From NCBI RefSeq assembly GCF_024437745.1, contig NZ_JANFNY010000053.1, positions 1 to 35,077 of the forward strand: 35,077 nt of DNA, written 5' to 3'. A model generated the notes under the pieces. The model saw only the letters and a list, made by a program, of their open reading frames with translations, made no database searches and was not told the DNA's origin. The DNA is from Roseomonas sp. GC11 (GTDB taxonomy: Bacteria; Pseudomonadota; Alphaproteobacteria; Acetobacterales; Acetobacteraceae). Of the stretch, positions 30,313-35,077 are shown piece after piece. The position numbers and the translations under genes are program-made. How positions within the stretch are numbered: position 1 is the first letter of the stretch; each line of letters begins with the position of its first letter.

Positions 30313-30367
30313 CAAAACGGGCCGCGCCGCGCGGCCTGGCAAAAAGGGCCGCGCCTTGCGGCCTGAC
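30304..30367. repeat. 27-bp tandem repeat at the mtnC stop codon
   Basis: The motif GCGGCCTGACAAAACGGGCC begins at 30304 and recurs at 30331 (GCGGCCTGGCAAAAAGGGCC), and its first part recurs at 30358 (GCGGCCTGAC). The period is exactly 27 bp. The first unit includes the mtnC stop TGA. Each full unit has GCGGCC/GGCCGC arms around CAAAA, so it can fold. Confidence 0.75.
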
Positions 30368-30411
30368 CGCCTGTTCCGTCCCGTCCTTCCCCTGCCCGGG
30401 AGTGCGCGCGC

Positions 30412-31392
30412 ATGATGACCACCTACAGCGTGCAGCAGGGCCGCACCGTCCGGCAGGAGGGTATTCCCTCCGCCGACGCGCTGCGGGCCGCCATCTGGAT
30501 CGATCTGCTCTGCCCCTCGCCCGAGGAGGAGCGGGCGGTGCAGCAGGCCCTGGCCCTGGAAATCCCGACCCGGGAGGAAATGCAGGAGATCGAAAGCTCC
30601 TCCCGCCTCTACAAGGAGGGTGAGGCGCTCTTCCTGACGGCGAATTTCCTCTACGGCGTGGAGGAGGGGGAATATGGCTCCACCGCCATCACCTTCGTCC
30701 TCGCCAGCACGGCGCTGGTGACGGTGCGCTATGCCACGCCCAAGGCCTTCGCCGTCTTCGCCAACCGCGTGCTGCGCGCCCCCGCCCTGGTCGCCAGCCC
30801 GGATGCGGTGATGCTCCACCTCTTCGAGCAGGTGGTGGACCGGCTGGCCGATGTGCTGGAGCGCGTCGGCGCCGATATGGACCGCGCCAGCCGCTCCGCC
30901 TTCCAGAATGCCCGCGGCACCAGCAAGGTGAAGCTCAAGGCGCGCGATGCCGAGATGAAGGACGTGCTCATCGCCCTCGGTCAGGTGGGGGAGGTGACGA
31001 GCCGTGCCAATGAGACGCTGCTGGGCCTGACGCGCATCCTCACCTTTGTCGGCGCGGAGAATGTGCGCAAGGAGAACAAGAGCACCATCAAGACGGTGCT
31101 GCGCGATGTGCGCTCCCTCGTCGAGCACGCGGCCTTCCTCAACAACAAGGCCAATTTCCTGCTCGATGCCGTGCTGGGCATCATCAACATCGACCAGAAC
31201 GGCATCATCAAGACCTTCACCGTCGCCAGCGTGGCGCTGATGCCGCCCACCCTGGTGGCGAGCATCTACGGCATGAACTTCCAGGCCATGCCGGAACTGC
31301 AATGGGATTTCGGCTATCCCCTGGCGCTGCTGCTGATGATCGGCAGCGCCCTGCTGCCCATCCTCTATTTCAAGCGCAAGGGCTGGCTCTGA
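30412..31392 (+). CDS. CorA-family magnesium/divalent cation transporter
   Basis: A 326-residue CorA-type channel. The cytoplasmic N-terminal domain (about 1-240) ends in a long helix leading to two C-terminal membrane segments. The selectivity motif YGMNF, near 287-291, follows the first membrane helix (FTVASVALMPPTLVASI). The basic C terminus is LYFKRKGWL, as in CorA. The exact ion (Mg2+, Co2+ or Zn2+) is not decided by sequence, and the loop after GMN reads QAMPEL, typical of CorA. The start is ATG 30412 (ATG 30415 adjacent) with GGGAG 7 nt upstream. It lies 99 bp after mtnC on the same strand, beyond a small tandem repeat, and is probably separate. Confidence 0.9.
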   Translation: MMTTYSVQQGRTVRQEGIPSADALRAAIWIDLLCPSPEEERAVQQALALEIPTREEMQEIESSSRLYKEGEALFLTANFLYGVEEGEYGSTAITFVLASTALVTVRYATPKAFAVFANRVLRAPALVASPDAVMLHLFEQVVDRLADVLERVGADMDRASRSAFQNARGTSKVKLKARDAEMKDVLIALGQVGEVTSRANETLLGLTRILTFVGAENVRKENKSTIKTVLRDVRSLVEHAAFLNNKANFLLDAVLGIINIDQNGIIKTFTVASVALMPPTLVASIYGMNFQAMPELQWDFGYPLALLLMIGSALLPILYFKRKGWL

Positions 31393-31401
31393 GCGCGTGC
31401 C

Positions 31402-31545
31402 TGAGGGGGCTTTGCCCCCTCAAACTCCCCCTTTCTTTCCCTTGGGCAGGGGGCAGGGGGCAGGGGGCAGGGTCCCCTGCACCCGCCTTCAGAAAGGATT
31501 TCCAAAGGCCTCAGGCCAGCATGAGAGCGGCAAAGCCCCTCTCAT
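31402..31545. repeat. Intergenic double-hairpin element, copy 2 (sister at 5253-5375)
   Basis: The left hairpin 31402-31410 with 31414-31422 is identical to that of copy 1. The right hairpin is 31521-31531 with 31535-31545 (one mismatch). Between them are four exact 7-mers GGCAGGG (31445-31472), GTCCCCTGCACCCGCCTTCAG and TTTCCAAAGGCCTCAGGC, in the same order as copy 1. It fills the corA to ABC-exporter gap. Confidence 0.75.
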
Positions 31546-31623
31546 CGTTTGGGCAGGCGCCCGGCCGGCCTGACGCGCCAGGGTAACTTGACTTGCCGGG
31601 GCGGCGGGTCTGCCCTGGCGGCC

Positions 31624-33492
31624 ATGGTGTTCCGCTTCTTCGAGTCTCTCATCGACCCCGTGGCGCCCCCCGGGGGGCGGGCCACCCGCATCCTGGGCCT
31701 GCCCGTGCCGCGGGAGGCGCCACCGCGCACGCTGGGCGGCTTCTACTGGCACTTCCTGCGCCAGGGGCGCGCCCTTTTCGCCCTGCTCTTCCTGGCGGGG
31801 ATGACGGTCGCGCTGCTCGATGCGCTGATCCCCGTCTTCATCGGCCGTGTCGCCGGGCTGCTGGCCACGCACCGGCCCGGCCATCTCTTCGCCGAGGCCT
31901 GGGCGCCGCTGCTCAGCATGGCCCTGGTGCTGCTGCTGGCGCGGCCCACCGCCATCCTGGCGCAGAACCTCATCAGCCAGCAGGCCATCAATGCCGGCTT
32001 CACCAGCCTCATCCGCTGGCAGAGCCATTGGCTGGTGGTGCGCCAGGGCCTGCCCTTCTTCCAGGAGGACTTCGCCGGGCGCATCGCCAACCGCGTCATG
32101 CAGGCCGGCCCCGCCCTGCGCGAGAGCGTGGTGCAGGGCGTCAATGCCGTCTGGTACATCCTGGTCTATGGCAGTGGCGCGGTGCTCTACCTCGCCAGCG
32201 CCGATGCCTGGCTGGCCCTGCCGATCCTGCTCTGGTTCGCGCTCTACTGCACCCTGCTGCGGCTGATCCTGCCGCAGATGCGGGCCCGCTCCAAGGCCGC
32301 CTCCGAGCAGCGCAGCCTGCTCACCGGCCGCATCGTCGACAGCTACACCAACATCCTGACGCTGAAGCTCTTCGCCCGCGCCGAGGAAGAGGACGCCCAG
32401 GTGCGCGAGGGCATCCTGGGCCTGACCCAGGCCTTCCAGCGGCAGATGCGCATGATCACGCTGAACGGCCTCTGCCTCTCCACGCTGAACGCCATGCTTC
32501 TGGTGGGCATGGCCACGCTCTGCCTCGCCCTGTGGGATGCCGGGCGGATCGAGCTGGCGGTGGTCGGCGCCGCCCTGCCGATGGCCTGGCAGATCGCCAA
32601 TATCTCCGGCTGGGTGGCCTTCAACGTCGCCGGCATCTTCGAGAATATCGGCGTGGTGCAGGAGGCGATCGGCAGCATCGCCGTGCCCCCCACCGCGCCC
32701 GACCCGCGGGATGCCCGCCCCCTCCTGGTGCGGGAGGGGCGCATCACCTTCGAGGCGGTGCGCTTCACCTATGCCGGGGCCGCGCGCGATGTGCTGGAGG
32801 AATTCTCCCTCGATATCGCGCCGGGCGAGCGTGTCGGCCTCGTCGGCCATTCCGGCGCGGGCAAGACCACGGCGATGAACCTGCTGCTGCGCTTCTTCGC
32901 CCCGCAATCGGGGCGCATCCTGATCGACGGGCAGGATATCGCCGGTGTCACCCAGGAGAGCCTGCGCGGCGCCATCGGCGTGGTGACGCAGGACACCGCG
33001 CTGCTGCACCGCTCCGTGCGCGACAATATCCGCTTCGGCCGCCCCACCGCCGGGGAGGAGGAGATCACCCGCGCCGCCGCCCAGGCCGAGGCTGATGGCT
33101 TCATCCGCGAACTCCAGGACTGGCGCGGGCGCCGCGGCTATGACGCGCAGGTGGGCGAGCGCGGCGTGAAGCTCTCCGGCGGGCAGCGCCAGCGCATCGC
33201 CATCGCCCGCGTGCTGCTGAAGGACGCGCCTGTCCTCGTGCTCGACGAAGCCACCAGCGCGCTGGATTCCGAGGTGGAAGCCGCCATCCAGGAACAGCTC
33301 GACGGGCTGATGGCGGGCAAGACGGTCATCGCCATCGCGCATCGCCTCTCCACCCTGTCGCGCATGGACCGCATCGTGGTGCTCGACCGGGGCCGCATCG
33401 CCGAGCAGGGGCGCCATGCGGAGCTGCTCGCCGCCGGCGGCCTCTACGCACAACTCTGGCAGCGCCAGTCCGGCGGTTTTCTTTCCGGCTGA
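31624..33492 (+). CDS. ABC transporter ATP-binding protein/permease (exporter half-transporter)
   Basis: A 622-residue fused exporter of the MsbA/ATM-like class. Six membrane helices (about 50-330) are followed by a nucleotide-binding domain with Walker A GHSGAGKTT (about 408-416), signature LSGGQRQR (from 517), Walker B VLVLDEATSALD (D541, E542) and H-loop AIAHRLSTL. It should work as a homodimer. The substrate is unknown: lipid, drug or peptide are all possible. The start is ATG 31624 (MVFRFFESL). No strong ribosome site is visible and starts further upstream cannot be excluded. The stop codon lies at the edge of an A/T-rich hairpin repeat (33489-33561). Confidence 0.9.
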   Translation: MVFRFFESLIDPVAPPGGRATRILGLPVPREAPPRTLGGFYWHFLRQGRALFALLFLAGMTVALLDALIPVFIGRVAGLLATHRPGHLFAEAWAPLLSMALVLLLARPTAILAQNLISQQAINAGFTSLIRWQSHWLVVRQGLPFFQEDFAGRIANRVMQAGPALRESVVQGVNAVWYILVYGSGAVLYLASADAWLALPILLWFALYCTLLRLILPQMRARSKAASEQRSLLTGRIVDSYTNILTLKLFARAEEEDAQVREGILGLTQAFQRQMRMITLNGLCLSTLNAMLLVGMATLCLALWDAGRIELAVVGAALPMAWQIANISGWVAFNVAGIFENIGVVQEAIGSIAVPPTAPDPRDARPLLVREGRITFEAVRFTYAGAARDVLEEFSLDIAPGERVGLVGHSGAGKTTAMNLLLRFFAPQSGRILIDGQDIAGVTQESLRGAIGVVTQDTALLHRSVRDNIRFGRPTAGEEEITRAAAQAEADGFIRELQDWRGRRGYDAQVGERGVKLSGGQRQRIAIARVLLKDAPVLVLDEATSALDSEVEAAIQEQLDGLMAGKTVIAIAHRLSTLSRMDRIVVLDRGRIAEQGRHAELLAAGGLYAQLWQRQSGGFLSG

Positions 33493-33561
33493 CGCCGCCT
33501 CCCGGCACAGCGGGACGCAGACGGAAAAAAGTTTTTTGGTTCTTTTTTCCAAAAAAGAACC
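33489..33561. repeat. A/T-rich hairpin mosaic, copy B3 (inverted half copy)
   Basis: Read on the minus strand this matches the left and middle parts of B1. The perfect 11-bp hairpin GGTTCTTTTTT/AAAAAAGAACC is at 33538-33548 with 33551-33561. Then come CAAAAAACTTTTTTCCGTC, GCGTCCCGC and TGTGCCGGGAGGCGGCG. The right hairpin is missing. The repeat begins at the stop codon of the ABC exporter gene and probably terminates it. Confidence 0.8.
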
Positions 33562-33654
33562 CTTCTCCCTGGCTCTGCTTCTCCACACTCCCCCGTGGCT
33601 GGCGCCCTGGAAGGCCGGGTGGCAAGCTGCCGCCGCCAGGAAGGAGAACCCGCC

Positions 33655-34632
33655 ATGTCCACCACCCATCGCCTCGCCGCCACGCCGGAGACGGTGCGCT
33701 TTGGTGCTTTCGATGCCGCTTTCGCGCCGGTGCTGACGGTGGCCTCCGGCGATGTGGTGGTGATGCAATGCGTCTCCGGCCCCGCCGAGGTGATGCCGCC
33801 CGCCGGGAGCGCCCTGGCCATTCCGCCGGAACTCTCCGCCATCCATGCCGCCGTGGCCGATGGCCGCGTGCCGCGCCTGGGCCCGCATATCGTCACCGGC
33901 CCGGTGGCGGTGGCGGGGGCGGAGCCGGGCGATGCGCTGCGCATCGACATCGAGGCGATCGAGCCGGGTGCGGACTGGGGCTACAATCTCTTCCGCCCGC
34001 TGGCCGGCACGCTGCCGGAGGATTTCCCCTATCGCCGCCTCGTGCATATCCCGGTGGACCGCGCGGCGCGCAGCTGCCACCTGCCTTTCGCGGGGGGGCT
34101 GACGCTGCCGCTCTCGCCCTTCTTCGGCGTCATGGGCGTGGCGCCGCCGGTGGAATGGGGCGCCATCTCCACCAAGGAGCCGCGCGCGCATGGCGGCAAT
34201 CTCGACAACAAGGAACTGGTGGCGGGCAGCACGCTCTATCTGCCGGTGCACACGCCGGGCGCGCTGTTCAGCGCGGGCGATGGGCATGGCATCCAGGGCG
34301 ATGGCGAAGTCTGTGTCACCGCGCTGGAAATGTGCCTGACCGGCACGTTCCGCCTGACGCTGGAGAAGGGCGGCGGCGCGCGCCAGCCCGCCCTGCGCTT
34401 CCCGCGCGCGGAGACGCCCACGCATTTCATCAGCATGGGCATCCATGAGGATCTCGACCTCGCCATGAAGCAGGCGCTGCGGGAGATGATCGCCTTCATC
34501 GTCGCGCGCGCCGGCATCTCCGCGGCCGAGGCGTATCAGTTCTGCTCGCTGGCGGTGGATTTCCGGGTGACGCAGACGGTCAATGGCGAGAAGGGAGTCC
34601 ACGGCCTGTTGCGCAAAGGCCTGTTGTTTTAA
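33655..34632 (+). CDS. Acetamidase/formamidase family protein
   Basis: A 325-residue protein of the FmdA/AmdA family, which hydrolyses short amides such as formamide or acetamide to ammonia and the acid. Recognisable segments are GPHIVTGPVAVAGAEPGDALRIDI (about 82-105), LPLSPFFGVMGVAPP (about 152-166), GGNLDNKEL (about 181-189), FSAGDGHGIQGDGEV and the late FCSLAVDFRVTQTVNG. The acid-rich GDGHGIQGDGE stretch is a hallmark of the family and is probably metal binding. The start is ATG 33655 with AAGGAG 9 nt upstream. It stands alone. No amide-uptake genes (FmdDEF, AmiS) are next to it. Confidence 0.92.
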   Translation: MSTTHRLAATPETVRFGAFDAAFAPVLTVASGDVVVMQCVSGPAEVMPPAGSALAIPPELSAIHAAVADGRVPRLGPHIVTGPVAVAGAEPGDALRIDIEAIEPGADWGYNLFRPLAGTLPEDFPYRRLVHIPVDRAARSCHLPFAGGLTLPLSPFFGVMGVAPPVEWGAISTKEPRAHGGNLDNKELVAGSTLYLPVHTPGALFSAGDGHGIQGDGEVCVTALEMCLTGTFRLTLEKGGGARQPALRFPRAETPTHFISMGIHEDLDLAMKQALREMIAFIVARAGISAAEAYQFCSLAVDFRVTQTVNGEKGVHGLLRKGLLF

Positions 34633-34808
34633 GGCATTCCGGCAAATCCCGCAGGGGCGGGGCGAAGTCGCGCCGGGTTACTCCCGCAATGCTTGAACTT
34701 GCCCCCAGGGTTTTCCACATCTTTTTCGGCTCTGTTCCGGCGCCGCATCTTGTGTGCGACCCCCGCATTTCACTACCGTATGTGGTGGTGGAGGCAGGAG
34801 TTCGGGCG

Positions 34809-35077
34809 ATGGAATGGACGGCGGAAGCGATTGAGGCCTTGCGCGCGCTATGGGCTGAGGGGCATTCGACGGCCGAGATCGGCCGGCGCATGGGCATCTC
34901 GAAGAACGCGGTGGTGGGCAAGGCGCACCGGCTGAACCTGCCGGCGCGGCCCAGCCCGATCCGCCGGGAGGCCGAGGCCGCCGCGCCCGCCGTGGTGGCC
35001 GCCGCGCCGAGTGGGAGTAACACCCCGCCCGCCCCTCCTGCCTGGCCCGCCGGTGGCGAAATCCACCGGCGGGCGGG
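34809..35077 (+). CDS. gcrA: GcrA-family cell cycle regulator, cut by window edge
   Basis: The first 89 codons of a GcrA-type regulator, an alphaproteobacterial factor that acts with RNA polymerase and sigma-70 at promoters containing methylated GANTC sites. The conserved N-terminal helix-turn-helix reads MEWTAEAIEALRALWAEGHS, then TAEIGRRMGISKNAVVGKAHRLNLPARPSPI. An Ala-Pro-rich linker follows. The C-terminal part, which binds sigma-70, lies beyond the window. The start is ATG 34809 with AGGAG 8 nt upstream. The 176 bp ahead of it contain a moderately A/T-rich stretch around 34700-34730 where a promoter could lie. Confidence 0.92.
   Translation, partial: MEWTAEAIEALRALWAEGHSTAEIGRRMGISKNAVVGKAHRLNLPARPSPIRREAEAAAPAVVAAAPSGSNTPPAPPAWPAGGEIHRRA

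Noticed and set aside
31489-34602. 1037-codon minus-strand open frame over the ABC exporter and acetamidase genes
   Set aside because: Its translation is low-complexity Arg/Gly/His-rich and antisense to two clearly recognised proteins.

Overview
The window is about 35 kb of very GC-rich chromosome (roughly 70% G+C by eye, with strong third-position G/C bias). A gcrA-type cell-cycle regulator at the right edge is a mark of Alphaproteobacteria. That gene, the composition and the mix of secreted Bug-type binding proteins, ABC importers and acyl-CoA enzymes fit an Acetobacteraceae member (Roseomonas-like). The genus is an inference, not something the sequence proves. I see 33 protein genes, no rRNA or tRNA, no CRISPR array, and no transposase or phage gene.

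Layout. 1-6.6 kb: a DsbD/ScsB-like membrane thiol reductant transporter (cut by the left edge), a PEP mutase/isocitrate-lyase family enzyme, the helicase HrpB and a secreted DegP/DegQ-like protease. 7.1-10.5 kb: an iron-siderophore module of FecCD permease and ATPase, facing a co-directional padR-SIP pair that resembles E. coli yqjI-yqjH and has a perfect operator palindrome in front of it. 10.7-14.5 kb: an OmpR-type two-component system, a small secreted protein and a YbfB-type MFS exporter. 14.6-20.9 kb: a 3-hydroxyisobutyryl-CoA hydrolase, then a polyamine-type ABC importer whose ATPase gene is separated from its binding-protein and permease genes by an exported Mn-type superoxide dismutase. 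21.1-22.2 kb: lrgA-lrgB. 22.6-24.7 kb: a CoA-transferase coupled to an HMG-CoA-lyase-type enzyme. 24.8-28.1 kb: a CHAP-domain lipoprotein, a Bug/TctC binding protein, TerC and a lone TatA. 28.4-30.3 kb: the methionine-salvage operon mtnB-mtnD-mtnC. 30.4-35.1 kb: CorA, an ABC exporter half-transporter, an acetamidase/formamidase and gcrA.

The protein genes are mostly ordinary. The unusual content lies between them. The intergenic spaces carry several families of repeated, hairpin-forming DNA: (i) an 81-bp unit repeated four times after the protease gene; (ii) an A/T-rich three-part mosaic with perfect hairpins, in two full copies and one inverted half copy; (iii) a 57-bp palindromic element, present once inside the siderophore operon and once at the place where the CHAP lipoprotein should start; (iv) GC-rich paired hairpins with 3-nt loops at six gene ends. 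A run of hairpins ending in a textbook terminator upstream of lrgA looks like either a small RNA or an attenuated leader. Three proteins also carry in-frame 12- or 15-bp minisatellites.
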